A program made the translations under genes and the position numbers. The notes beneath the pieces are model-generated. The model ran no database searches and was not told the origin of the DNA. It worked only from the letters and a program-made list of their open reading frames with translations. Below are positions 1 to 11,213 of a stretch of 64,000 nucleotides of DNA, piece after piece. Source of the stretch: Mycocentrospora acerina (Eukaryota; Ascomycota; Dothideomycetes; Pleosporales); NCBI GenBank assembly GCA_022701365.1, contig JAKUHH010000013.1, positions 124,001 through 188,000 on the forward strand, read 5' to 3'. Each line of letters starts with the position of its first letter. Positions within the stretch are counted from its first letter, which is position 1.

Positions 1-650
1 AGCCTGCTGGCCAGAATTAAACGCACTTTGCTGCGCCATTGTTTGCCTATAGGCTGCGGCGATAGCTTGCAGACATTTCTTGATTTATCTTATTACAAGT
101 TGAATCTCACCAAAGATGATGTGCTATGACCCGGCCACTTACAATCTTGCTCTGCCAACGCCCTAAGGATCTGGGGGGAGAATTCATATTTGTCCCACAG
201 CGTGGCGTTTGAAGAATCGCCATCGTTTTCTCAAAGGCTTTGCAGTATTTTGACATCTTATTGCTGTGCTGTTAGAAGACGTGTGAGGTGGAACGCGCAA
301 TGAGTGTGGTGGGGTCAACGGCAAGAGGTGCAGCGTGGAAGGTACAGTCGCTAGCTCGGCATTTTCTGGCAGCGCAAGCTTGGTATCGAGTAGACTGATA
401 TTGAGTAAGCTAAAGTCAACAAGACCTCTAAAGAACAGCTCTTTGGCGTCGCCTTCATCATCACTACTTTTTTGGTGACGGTGGTTTCGATGATGCGTGT
501 ACTCGTCGTATCCTCTGCCTTTGTCATGTGCAACTACCGCGTCGAGCGTCTGATGCGCCCTGATGACGTCGATGCGCTTCACCACACAATTTCCGGTAGC
601 GGCAAGATTTGTGTGACTGCCACTGTTGCTGAGCGTCGCGAAATGCAGCT
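1..650. repeat. Diverged dispersed repeat, copy 1 (truncated by window edge)
   Basis: This stretch aligns by eye, with many substitutions and small gaps, to about 2543-3215. Shared blocks include the segment near 85-115 (TATTACAAGTT, CAAAGATGATGTG), the block near 515-560 (TCCTCTGCCTTTGTCATGTG, GTCGAGCGTCTGA) and TTCCGGTAGC near 590. Reading frames on both strands are short and differ between the copies, so no conserved protein is visible. It is probably a decayed mobile element or decayed duplicated gene. The family is not recognised. Confidence 0.6.
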
Positions 651-1002
651 GGGGGGTATTAGTACGTTGCTGTTGTACTTTGCAATAAATTCTGTTGTAG
701 AATGTATGCAGTCTTACCCTACTTTATCTTAACTCCTAACAAGGCTGAAAGAAGCGTTTGAAAAAGTAAGAAGAAAAAGTACAAAAGATTATCTGTGTGG
801 AATATATTCAAAAGGGACTTCTTTGTTCATATAACTAGTTTAATCTGAGACTTTCGATTTACACAGATGGCAGTGAGTAATATTAAACTTTAGAAACCAA
901 ATTAACGCTGCCTGGAGCAAAATAGATCTATCTAACTTAAATAAGCGCAAAGAACCGCATATATTCCGAATGTGTTAATCGTCGGATACATGCACATTCT
1001 AT

Positions 1003-1596
1003 TTAGACTAGCATGCCTGGCCCTTCATCATAGGTGTAAACAGCTAGTTTGTCGCCAGTTTTTGCATCCACCATGTTGCTTTGTGTGCCGTTGATTGGAA
1101 TGACTTTCACGGTTTGGGGGTCGAATGGTGTCAGCCTCTTCAACCCGGATGCAAACAGTACGTACTCCGGCTCACCACGAACGATATCCTTCAGTAGAGC
1201 ATAGCCATCAAGGTCTCCCGGTTCGTTTGAGAATTTAGCAAGGGAAATTCCTTCCATAAGTCCATTGAGCTCTGCATCAACTTTGAACTGCTCTTCCATG
1301 AAAATCTGGAAATCTTCCAATTCTGGTAGGGACATCATATGGATTCGCTTTGAGACCACATATGTGTGGAGCACGATTTCGGATGGTACGCCGGGTTTAG
1401 TGAATCGAGCCGCAGCATGCAGTGAGAACTTTACGTTGTCGGCAAACCATGCTGGTGAATCTGGCATTGGTGGATGCTTGAAGTGTATCGGATAAGGCTC
1501 GTACATATGATCAAACTTCTGTACAAGTGTGCCATGGTATAGAACTTTACCATTCTCAAGGTAAAGAGGGGTGGCGACTCCACGAGCAAAATCCAT
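1003..1596 (-). CDS. Small single-exon protein with ADP-ribosyltransferase-like motif
   Basis: This is an intact 197-aa frame with an ATG at 1596. Residues 19-23 read L-Y-H-G-T. About 25 residues later comes P-A-W-F-A followed by S-L-H-A-A (48-62). A Y-H-G-T beta strand followed by a W-F-(A/S) strand leading into an alanine-rich helix is the pattern of the ADP-ribosyltransferase (ART/PARP-like) fold, where the first His and later Ser/Tyr bind NAD. I cannot place the third catalytic residue (Glu/Gln) with confidence. Glutamates at about 96-105 and Q193-less C-terminal strands leave this open. No signal peptide is obvious. It lies alone between two copies of a decayed repeat. The fold call is inference from short motifs; existence of the gene is better supported than its function. 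Confidence 0.5.
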   Translation of the reverse strand: MDFARGVATPLYLENGKVLYHGTLVQKFDHMYEPYPIHFKHPPMPDSPAWFADNVKFSLHAAARFTKPGVPSEIVLHTYVVSKRIHMMSLPELEDFQIFMEEQFKVDAELNGLMEGISLAKFSNEPGDLDGYALLKDIVRGEPEYVLFASGLKRLTPFDPQTVKVIPINGTQSNMVDAKTGDKLAVYTYDEGPGMLV

Positions 1597-2542
1597 GATT
1601 GCAGAGTAAAGAAAAAATGAGATTATAGACTGATGAGCAGTAAAAAAGCTGTGAATGAATTAGATTTATTCTGAAGACTTTGGTTATCTATAGGCTTTAA
1701 AGAAAGAGCTGATTCGAAAAAGTGAGCACCTACGTGGTTCACGTTCATTGGAATTTTGAAGCTGACAAGTCAGCTTAGCTCAGCTCAACGCAGTTCAGCA
1801 CTACGATTGACACATGTATGCGATGGTGTCGAATGGCGGCTATAATGGAAAAATGAAGAACTGCCTAGTTTCTCATACTGCAAAATGTGGGTTCCATGCA
1901 ACTGCACGTAATATTGCCGCTGAGCGGACCAGTCAATTTCATCGCTCGCATGCAGAGGCGGTCTGCAAGCTGTTGAACTGAGCTAAGCGCTAGGTAAAAG
2001 CTAACCGAGTACACGATAATTTCCATTGGTCTAGTAAGTGTGAGGTTTTCAACGGTGTAATATGTGACTATCGTGTAGAAAAACTATTTCAGTGAAACAC
2101 ACACGGGAAGTGAAATTGATCGAGATTATTGCTGCTCATCGTGCAATTTTTATTGTTTATCTGAATAGGAACTGTTTCTTGTTGAGCTGAAAACCTAAAG
2201 CCTACTGGTGCAATAACTGTACAAACTTTGAGAGGACTTGGTATGGCCCATGCTTTGAATCAGCAGGATAAGACTTAGAAGCAACCTATGAGATGTAATT
2301 GATATTTACAATATAGCTGTCTCAAACAGACTCACTTGTCTAGCATCAAACTCATTCTCTAGTCTCCACTATTGCCAATGTACTCATGTCGTGATCCCTA
2401 ATTGCGGCCAGTTGTGCATTATATTTACTGACCTCACCAAAAGTGCTCTCCATTTTTTGAGGATAAAGATAGAGGAGGTTCATGCGTTGATCGATGACGA
2501 TGGCTGGGAAAGTTACATAGGGTATGTGAAAGTCGGGCAGTC
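1597..2542. other. Intergenic stretch, no gene seen
   Basis: No convincing coding frame is seen on either strand. It includes the 5' flank of the ART-like gene and AT-rich sequence leading into the second repeat copy. Confidence 0.5.
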
Positions 2543-3290
2543 CGCCAGCTCTCTGACCAGAATCGAACGCCCTTTGTTGCGCTCTGCTTTGCCCATAGGT
2601 TGCGACAGCGACTTGAAGATATGCCTTACCTCTTCATATTACAAGTTTAATATTGCCAAAGATGATGTGACTCGGCTTGGCCGCATTGAAGTCTTGTTCT
2701 TCCAACGTATTGAGGATCTGGGGAAAAAGTCACGTTCTTTTGCAGCATTGCGTTCGCCGCTGAGTCTGGTACGTCGTCGCGTGTGGGGCTGCCACTGAAT
2801 CGCCGTCTCTTGCTCATGAGCTCTGCGGTATTCTGACTTTTCATCACTGTGATTCCAGATGACGCGTGGGTTGAGACGTGGGACAAGTTGCGTAGTGGCG
2901 TGGTGGGGCCGATGACAAGAAGTGAGGCGTAGAAGGTGCAGTCGCGAGCTCGGCATCGTTTAGCAGCACAAGGCTCGTATCAAATAGGCTGAAGTCTGCA
3001 AAGCCGCTGAAGGACAGCTATTTGGCGTTACCTGCATCGTTAGTGGTGTTGCTTTGAACATGTTTGTTCCTGTCGTCTCCTCTGCCTTTGTCATGTGCAA
3101 TTGCAGTGTCGAGCGTCTGACGCGCCTTCATGAGGTCAATGCGTTGCACCACGCGACTTCCGGTAGCAGCTAGATTTGCGTGACTGCCGCCATTACTAAA
3201 CGTCGCGGCTTGTATCAGCGGCGTGACGATAAGTTGCCGCTACACCTGGGTAGTCTCATGACTGAGGTCGCGGCTGAGGATAAGGTGAAG
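2543..3290. repeat. Diverged dispersed repeat, copy 2
   Basis: This is the second copy of the repeat at the window start, in the same orientation. Matching landmarks are TATTACAAGTTTAATATTGCC near 2638, TCCTCTGCCTTTGTCATGTG near 3078, GAGCGTCTGACGCGCC near 3110 and CGACTTCCGGTAGCAG near 3155. It may extend further 3' than copy 1, to about 3290. Stops and indels differ between the copies, so neither is likely to be an active gene. The two copies bracket the gene at 1003-1596. Confidence 0.6.
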
Positions 3291-3402
3291 ACATTGTGCG
3301 TGCAGTGAGTCAAACAAAACATGAGATGGTGAACTATATTTCTAACTCAATTTCTATGAGCACCAACTCTCAGTATTTTGCAATCAGACATTGTGCTGAC
3401 GC

Positions 3403-5053
3403 TCAAGGCCCCCTGGCTATGTAGTTTCCAGTCACATCACGAATGACGGTATCAGGCCGGTTATAACTAGTAACGACGGCGGCAAATTTAGTTTTGATAA
3501 TTTCAAGATCCGCCTCACTGTACCCCTGGAATAATTTTGTCTTCTTTGATTCTTTCAGCTGATTGGGGGTCAACTTTTCGATGTCTTCATCCCATGTTTT
3601 TAACGTTGCGTTATTCGCCGTCAAGCACGCGTCTACAATCGTTTCCGGGTCACTCCAATTTACCCTGACATTAGGGGATAAATTGATGAGGCCTTGATAT
3701 AGCATAGCAATCCTGCGCCATTGATCGCGGGGCATCGGCGTATCAGGATTCAGCTGTCGAAAAGTGGGTAATCCCTTCGCGCCTTCTACTTTGGCGTCCT
3801 TGATTGCCTTGATTTCTCTTTCAAGGCTGCGTATGGCTTTTCCGAGGACGGTTGGTGGCTCTTTGATTTGAGCACATTGAAAGAAAGGTACGCTTGTGGT
3901 CCAATTTTCCATGCGTCTAAGGGATGGGCTCTCTCCATCTTCAATGTAGACGGTTGGTATACCGACAAGTGCTGCGGCGTCCATTGCACCAGTCTTTTGA
4001 CCGATTTGGTAAAGTCTTCCAGGGTAGCGTTGCATCAGCGCGAGGAAGAAAGACAATTGCCCTCCCCGACCTCTATCTTTGATCGGGCCTTTAGTGAAAA
4101 AGTCTTCGCCCAAGTGGTGAGTTGAATGGTAGCCTGCTTGATTTCGAGGCAGATGCTTGCCTGAGGGGTCATGTCCAATTGTGATGACTGCGGATGTAGG
4201 GAAAAGGCGTGACAACATTGCATGTAGTTGCCTTTGACCCTCAACATCACTATCTCCTTCGGGGTTGTAACCTGTTGTTGTCATGCTACCAGAGTAACGT
4301 GCCCACAGCAGTATAATAGGGCCCGTGCCCACTACTGGCGGAAAATTCATGCCTGCTGCTTCAGCACGACTGATTATTTGATCGATTGGCAACAAAGTAG
4401 GATCATAGGATAAGCGAGATGCAAGTTTGGTGTACAATCCAAATCTAGACAGCTTGGTGTTTTCCCATACCTGTGCGACGAGACGAGTTGCTGCGCTTGG
4501 GCCAAATGATTCGTATGTTCCCACTTTCTCCGGGAATTCTACGCGCCATTGCAGCAGACTGCGCATCTTTTCCTTAACAAGATAATACGGTGAGTCAAAG
4601 AAATGTACTTGGGATTCAATGCTATCTCACCTTTGTCTGATCGCTCTCCAGAAGCCTTACTACGTCATCTTTTGAGAAATTTATAAGGTCTTGTACTTCA
4701 TTTTGGCCGACCCGTTGGCCTTTCTGATCACTGACAAGCATGTTATATAGAATCATGTCTCGACCTTTCTGAAATATAGGTAATGGTGACAGTGCGATGA
4801 ATTGTACACGGTTCCGATTGGCAATTTCTTTTTTGTGTCTTGTGACAGACGTAAAATACTCTCGGAGGTCAGAACATAGATTTTCTTTATCTGAACTTAT
4901 GACGAGAACATCTGTGTAGTCATCTAAAGCTGCTGCTGCTGCGACATGTGGTACATCGCCAGTCTGACCTGCTTGAATGACGCATAATTGGCATTTGATT
5001 CCTTCGGGAAGACCATCAGACGTCCATATCGTGCTCGGTTTCTTTGGTGGCAT
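3403..5053 (-). CDS. Hypothetical protein, about 530 aa, two exons
   Basis: I join exon 1 (5053-4631) to exon 2 (4572-3403). The intron at 4573-4630 is 58 nt, starts GTGAGA, ends TTAAG and keeps phase 0. The start is the ATG at 5053 (context CAAAAATGCC, protein M-P-P-K-K). An upstream in-frame TTG exists but is not needed. The N-terminal part reads as alternating strands and helices, with V-L-V-I-S-S near residues 50-55. The second exon contains a His-rich run (H-S-T-H-H) followed by E-D-F-F, and a glycine-rich stretch (D-R-G-R-G-G). No family is recognised. No membrane segment or secretion signal is seen. It could be an orphan of the accessory region. The splice junction is well supported by phase; the function is unknown. 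Confidence 0.65.
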
Positions 5054-7442
5054 TTTTGTCAAGGTAAAGACTCGTCGAATGAAGATGTAGCGAAAATGAG
5101 TGCTTGTTAGGTGAAGAGATTGTGGGATAACCCTCTTATAGCTCTTTTGCTTCTCGATGGGCAATTCTTTTGAGTTTAGTTATATCTTGGATTCAACTCA
5201 CACCACTGGTTGTGAAGCTAACACTACGCATCACTCACTAATTCAGCTATTGTGTGCTTACGTGGCAAAGAGGTGGCATCGTCGCTGTGATTCGCTTATA
5301 ATTTCGTTGAAGAGTTCAACTGCGTCTCAAAGTATGCAAGCTTAAACCACAAGGTCGCAATCGATATCGGACGACTGACCGCAAATTACAAAAGTACTAT
5401 GCATGCACTCCGCTTAAGATCCAGCCATGCAAAGTCTCATCTGCATGTGGATTTCAGCTCGACATGGATAATGTTATGCAAGTCCGAGAATCTGGCCAGC
5501 TGAGCGAGCTGATGAAGCGAAGATACGATTGATCAAGGAAGTACGATCTTAGTAAAAAATAGGCATGCCAAGTTTCAAGATATCCATTATCGATCGTTAT
5601 ATAATTATATATTGGATTTATGAAGTTGTTGCCAAAATAGAAATAAAATTGCATGTTTCGTTGGTTTCCTTAGTGCCGACTTCAGGTTGACGACAACTGC
5701 TTTTTGTCATGACCAAGGCTCTAAGCAATACTCACTTGTTGCTTGAATGTTTCCGTCGTAAATCAATTTGGTTAATCAGGCCAAAAAAAAATACAAGTTT
5801 GATTTTCCTCAATCTCTAACTCTTAAAATGAAGGGATTATGGTGTGTCGCTACAAGCCTCGTTTGCTGAGTTGATGGCGGAATCCTTCCGTACTACTTGC
5901 CCATCACAACAGGCGAGACTCAATAGCATTAGGAATGAGATCAGGTAAGAAAATAAAACTTGAAGCTAGTTGAATGCGACGCGCGTATGATTTTTGCGCT
6001 AGTTTCACTCTAGGCATCCACCACAATACAGCATACAACCCAATAAAGATAACCAAGTTGTGACTCAATGGGATATTGCAGTATTCCGGCAGTCGGAAAG
6101 TATTTCGTATTATTGCACATTTAAGGAATACTGCTATTTTGATGCTCAATGAAGAGAAGCGAAGTCTGGCGATGTAGTTTTGCCTGTAGATAATCTCAGC
6201 ATAGAGAAGAGATCAAGCCATGTCTCGGCGGGGTAAGATTTGCTGTACTGCGCTACAACAGAAAAAGTTACTATGGTAGATACACCACAGATAGAGAAGC
6301 AGTAAGACTTTGAAAATAACGTTTTCTCTCCCTACGACGTCGTGACTATTCCACTGATACCAACTTGATGGTTCCGCATCAGGATAAGAAGCCGTATCAC
6401 TTGGAGTGTTACAATTTTTGTAAATAAAAATTCTAATCGCCAGGAAATCGTGGAGAGCTGAGAAATTTCCAAGCTGAGGCGAAGGCACATGATTCATTAA
6501 TTAATCCTGGCGTGTACAATATAGCAAACTCTCAGCTGAGATTCACACATGCGTAACTGATCAGCTGCAAAGGCCCCTGTAGATGCATCGCACTAACTAA
6601 AGAAGTTGCAGGATCCTCCCAAAACAAGCAAGTCTAGCCCCTGTTCTGTGAGTTCCCAGGGTAGATTTCAAACATGTACACGAGTTGAACTAGGGTTCCA
6701 AAAGTTTTCCAGTTAGCGAGATGGCTTAAGCCTCAACGGGAAACTATGAACGTGCCGTGCCGTATCCGGGTGTGTGCACTATGCAGGTTCAATAAAGCCA
6801 CGTTTTCCTTGATGGCGGGATTGTCCGGAACTATACCGATTGCAACCGAGTTTAGTGCATGACTAGCGTGATTCGTTGCAAGCCCTGACATCGGCTCTTC
6901 CGGTCCCCGCATTGTCCGGCTAATGAAGAACTAAGCATAACAGTTCAGCTGTGGCTTGTCAAGACCATACAGGGATATCTTTTTGGGGCGCTTTTGTGCT
7001 TCGATTTCAGTCTGAAGGCCCTGTCCAGCGTTCCGCACTAAGGAGGTTCTCTCTCACATTTTTGACTCTTTTGTCTGATACTTGTGAAGGTCTACAAAGT
7101 CTCTATCGTGGTGTACATCAACAAATACTGGCTGCAGTTGAGAAGCAGCAATTAGAGAGAACAGGTTGAAGGTTTCCATTCGGACGTTTTCTTTAATGTT
7201 ATGATTATATTATTGAGTTGATTAGAAGGGACCGAATTTTGGACATTCAATGTAAAACATTTGCAATTGATTACCCAGTACAGCTCTACATAGTGCTCGT
7301 TCCATTCCGACAGAGTCATACAATACGAGACATATCGAAAATATCTCAATCGGTATCGGTTAAGAAAACCTGATAGTTTCAATTTCGATTACTCGATCAG
7401 TATACCTTTCGATGATCTATTTCGCTTAAATTTGGATCCATC
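5054..7442. other. Long intergenic region, no gene seen
   Basis: About 2.4 kb with only short frames (under 100 codons) on both strands. Their composition looks like chance, and no splice-joined model emerged. The 3' end runs into the last exon of the MACPF-like gene at 7443. A plus-strand frame at 6951-7169 was considered and not supported. Confidence 0.5.
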
Positions 7443-9173
7443 TCATGCCGCTATCGCTGTAAACTTCTTTGCCAATTCATCAGGTTCAACCTTTGACGCT
7501 GCAACAGCCTGCGCAACCTGACTAGACTCAGCTGGAAGAGCAACGCCTAGAGGTAGAAGCATTTTAAATAAAAATGGGCTGAGATATGGAGTCTTTCTCG
7601 TCTCATCCGTGGCGATCTCGGGCTTGATGGCAATGTTATCAATCTTAGAATGTCTCTGTTAGCAATGGTTGAAGATTTTAGTCATATTTGATCATCTCAC
7701 CTCTTGAATGATGCGATTCATCATGAAACGGCACTTAAGGCGTGCATCCTCTAGACCTACAACAGTTGGAGCGAAAGGTTCATCCACAGTTGGCGGCGGA
7801 AGTTCAATAACTTTAGGCACGAGTTTCGTGACGGCTGTGATGTTGACTACACTATCGTCGCCTGATTCAGCATCGGTGCCTGGTGTAGAATCCATTGACG
7901 GAATGCTAGCATCCAACTCGTCGTTTTTAACAGCGGCTATCTTAGCTTGCTCAACTATTGCGGTGTAAGTCATGTGTACTTCAAGGGACATTTAGCATCT
8001 CACTCGTCTTCGCAGCCCGCGGGTTAACAACGAGCGCTTTTGTTCCCTCAGAAACGTCGTAAAGAAGGACTTGAATTGCCCCAAGAATGGACTTGTAGTC
8101 AAGATATGCCTCTTGAAGAACGTTGGTGTAGGTTCCTGTTTTATCATACGCAGGCAAGTCAAAAGATTGAGGTGAATAGAAGCTTCGAAGAGCTGTATAC
8201 TTGGTGAGCAACGCATGCGTGCGCATTGGCGTTTTCGCACAGAGATCTGGAAATTTCAAAGCGACTTCCTTCATTGTATCAAAATTCCAGTCTTTCTCGG
8301 CTATATTCGAGAACTCATAAGCTCATTATCAAAGTGAGAGGAGGGGATACTTACCAGCCTTAAGACCTTGGCCACCGCCAGTCCACGATACTGAGATAGA
8401 AACTTCATTATCAGCAGCGATATCTTTCTTGATTTTATCAAACTTGGCATTCAAATCAATAGCTAGTTCCTTCTTGTCGCTGGCAGGGGGTGGGTCTTTA
8501 TTATGCGAGAAAGCCACTCTGGCACTGCCAAACTATGTTAGGATTTGGACGAGTACCATAAAAGTGAAAAAAAAACTTACTCGGCGGCTATTGTTTGGGC
8601 TTCGTCTCGATTTTTTGCTTTGATACTAATCACGGCCAAAAATTCACCTCCTTCCTGCCAGCCAGAAACAAATGAATCCCCATAGACTTCAATCAAGCGC
8701 TGTGTTGAAGCTTCCTTGAAATTGGCAATCGGCTGAAATTTGATGAGAGAATGGTCGTAGATGGTTTGATTGACAACTTTAACAGAGACCATGATGCTGA
8801 CGTCACTATCTTTGATCTTGTTGGTATTAACGAACTTGCCGCTCCCATCGACAGCCAACTGATCATACTTGATGTTGAAGGCGCCATTAATCTATTGTTT
8901 GTCAGCAATAGTCAATCAAAGAATCTAAAAAAAAAGAGTAGATGGTATACGAACATTCATCTCATCCGTAACATCAGTTGTTTTCGTGACAATACTCGTC
9001 TTGTAAGTCACAGACTGGGCGACTTCTTTGTATTTTGAATCATCTTCGTTGATATATGCTGCTAAATCTCCATCGCGAGTCACAGCATGATCAATGCATA
9101 GTGTCTGAGTGAATGAATTGAAACCAGAGCCAAGCTGCATAGCAGTGTTGTATGGAACATGTTGAGTCGCCAT
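7443..9173 (-). CDS. MACPF-like pore-former-type protein, 483 aa, six exons
   Basis: Exons, joined in phase: 9173-8955, 8891-8581, 8524-8355, 8300-8004, 7954-7701, 7643-7443. All introns are 49-63 nt with AG acceptors and GT donors. The first donor, GTTCGT, is atypical. Residues about 143-157 read Y-G-D-S-F-V-S-G-W-Q-E-G-G-E-F, followed by a hydrophobic strand. This parallels the MACPF signature, in which Y-G-T-H-(Y/F) is followed by a strand ending in G-G. The protein aligns along its whole length with the first ~480 residues of the gene at 11214-14481: the N-terminus (P-Y-N-x-A-M-x-L-G), S-W-T-G-G-G, L-T-K-Y-T-x-L-R-S, and the end Y-L-S-P-x-(L/I)-F-(K/R)-M-L-L-P. It then stops about 40 residues further on, lacking the lectin part. 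It is likely a pore-forming or related membrane-interacting protein, with no signal peptide visible. The family call is from motif only. Confidence 0.6.
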
Positions 9174-9653
9174 TGTGGAGTGAGAGGAATTTTTTATATG
9201 CGTGATGTCGTTGTGATCTCGATGTAGTTGAGTCGTTATGGAGCTGGTTATGTACTATTTCAAATTATTTGATAGGTTTTCGACGATGGGATGGGCATTA
9301 AAAGACTCATGCACAAAATGATGGAAAGTGAATTAGGCTGTCGCAGCTGCCGAGAATTTCCAGGTTAGTACCTCCACTCTTCCCGTAATGTACTCGGCAC
9401 GCTACCACCCGGTGCATTTGCTTCTTTTTCTCGCTTGAAATCAACTGGTGGTGGCTCTTCGGAGGATTTACTTCAGCCAGCTAGTAGTCCCGGTGGCTTA
9501 AGCCGTGGCGTTGCACTATTTTAGCGCTACGGCAGTAATCACACTTATGGCCATGCTGAATATGCGACGAAGTCGAGCGTGAATCAGGCACTTGCATATA
9601 TTGAAATTGAATTAAAAAAAATTTGTCTCAAACGCATTTGTTCATTCTGATTT
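9174..9653. other. Intergenic stretch
   Basis: About 480 bp between two minus-strand MACPF-like genes. It should hold the 5' flank of the 483-aa gene and the 3' end of the next gene. No other element is recognised. Confidence 0.5.
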
Positions 9654-11055
9654 TCAACGCTTACGCCTATTGTATCTAAGCGAAAGAAGAGACTGATACT
9701 CTCGGAGTGAGGCAAAAGGAGCTAGTAATAGCTCGGTGACAAGTCCCTTGTCGCACAGTCTATCTACAGCATCTTGATACAGAATATCCTCATGGCCCAG
9801 CGAGAACTCCTCATACAGGACTTTAGCAGCTCTGCTAGAAATTTTCAATGCCCTTTGTTTGTTTTCAGCAGCTACACGACCAACATGAAGGCTTTCCTCA
9901 AACGTGTAGGCGGTGAAGTCAGAGTAGAAGGCCGAGAGAGAGTCGAACGCACACACACTCATTCCGCCACTATCTCTTACAGATGAGTTTACATTACTAG
10001 TGGACTTGCGAACTTTGGTGAAAAACAGTTTCACCTCCACTTCTACGCGTTTTGCCTCAAAGAAAGTCTTGTTGGCCAGCTGTCCTGAGACTGTAGTATT
10101 GTTCACCGCGCCTACTCGATAACCTGCAACATAAAAATCCCCAAAAGTCTGGCGAAAGTCGTGGATGGGGTCAGGTGAATTATTCAATAGTCTGACTGCG
10201 TTCATGCCTAATTTGGGCACACAGATGATATCGACCTGACCGCATGTGTGCTCAGCAAGAACACTCACATTTAATGTCTATACGCACGATCAGTTGTCTT
10301 GACTTCTACAAGCAAGGCATCATGAAGCTCACGTTTTTGTTATCGCGTACACTTTTTTCGTAGCTCCCCCTTGTAGAGGCGCCCAGAAAGCTGCCACCTA
10401 TTGAGGCACTGATAGCAAAGTTGTTATTTCCGGATGAGGTTGCAATCTCTGTGCCCGAATCGTCCTTGATGGAAGTAGATTGACATTCTCGATATTGGAG
10501 TGGAGTCCTTGCTGTATCTTGAAATGCTGATTTTTTCATGAACAGCGCGTCATTCGGTACGCGCTGGGTGTTGAAGCCTGCACCTATCATAATCCTCCCT
10601 TTAGCCCAAGGCACAGTGAAAGGTGTTTGATTAGCGCCGGCGTACTTGACTGAAGGCTCAAGAGGATCTTCCGGGAACATGTCCTCCATATCCATATCCA
10701 TTTTCTGCGACGTGATGTTTCGTTGCTGAGCTTTTGAGCAAATGTTCAAAATGTAGTATGCCTATGCAAAGAGTAGAGAGCATCAATGAATCCATTCATT
10801 ATGAGTCCATGCCCCACTTTTATCACTTGGTCCGGGTCCGGGCGTCGTTGCGTTGTCGGGTCCCTTAGCGTTGCGGGCCGCGACCCTAGAGTCATTTACA
10901 AACGGCGTTTCCGTTTCTTCAGCTCATAACTCCTCCACCAATATTTTCTTTTCGGGAACCAGCATAAGCCTGATGGAGTCGAGAACTTTAGGATACCACT
11001 GCAATCTACCGGCTTTTGACTTATGGCCAAAGTCTTCCGAATGTCCATGCGGCAT
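9654..11055 (-). CDS. Divergent MACPF-like protein, at least two exons, 5' end uncertain
   Basis: The firm part is an exon ending at 10333 joined to an exon 10277-9654 across a 55-nt intron (10278-10332, GTGAGC...TATAG, phase 0). Around the splice it reads N-V-S-V-L-A-E-H, then F-G-D-F-Y-V-A-G-Y-R-V-G-A. This is the same block as in the two neighbouring MACPF-like genes but with one glycine of the G-G pair lost. A-G-F-N matches G-F-N in their N-termini. The frame continues upstream to an ATG at 11055. That extension carries an in-frame TGA near 10930, which could be removed by a possible intron (about 10885-10931, GTTATG...CTAG). A second small intron is needed near 10710-10830. Alternatives are a start at the ATG at 10701, or a real nonsense mutation. 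A proline/glycine-rich linker precedes the MACPF-like part. No lectin domain is present. Confidence 0.45.
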
Positions 11056-11213
11056 CCTTCCGCTCTAGCCAATATTGGCTACATCCTACTAGAGGAGACG
11101 GACTTCACAATTTGACTTCATATCAAAATCGTCACATCTCTCCATTCTTGAATCCTCTACCTTCTCGTAGATTTTTTCAACATTTACAGCTCATCTTTTT
11201 GTGCTTTATCATT
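11056..11213. promoter_or_regulatory. Short divergent promoter between two MACPF-like genes
   Basis: Only 158 bp separate the proposed ATGs of the minus-strand gene (11055) and the plus-strand gene (11214). The palindrome CCAATATTGG at 11069-11078 is both a CCAAT box readable on either strand and a perfect match to the CArG consensus CC(A/T)6GG bound by MADS-box factors. The plus-strand side is CT-rich before its ATG, as in many fungal promoters. Function is inferred from position and consensus only. If the minus-strand gene starts further in, the shared region is longer. Confidence 0.45.

Noticed and set aside
5904..6497. Two small minus-strand frames
   Set aside because: Short, AT-rich, no motif, and no splice signals linking them.
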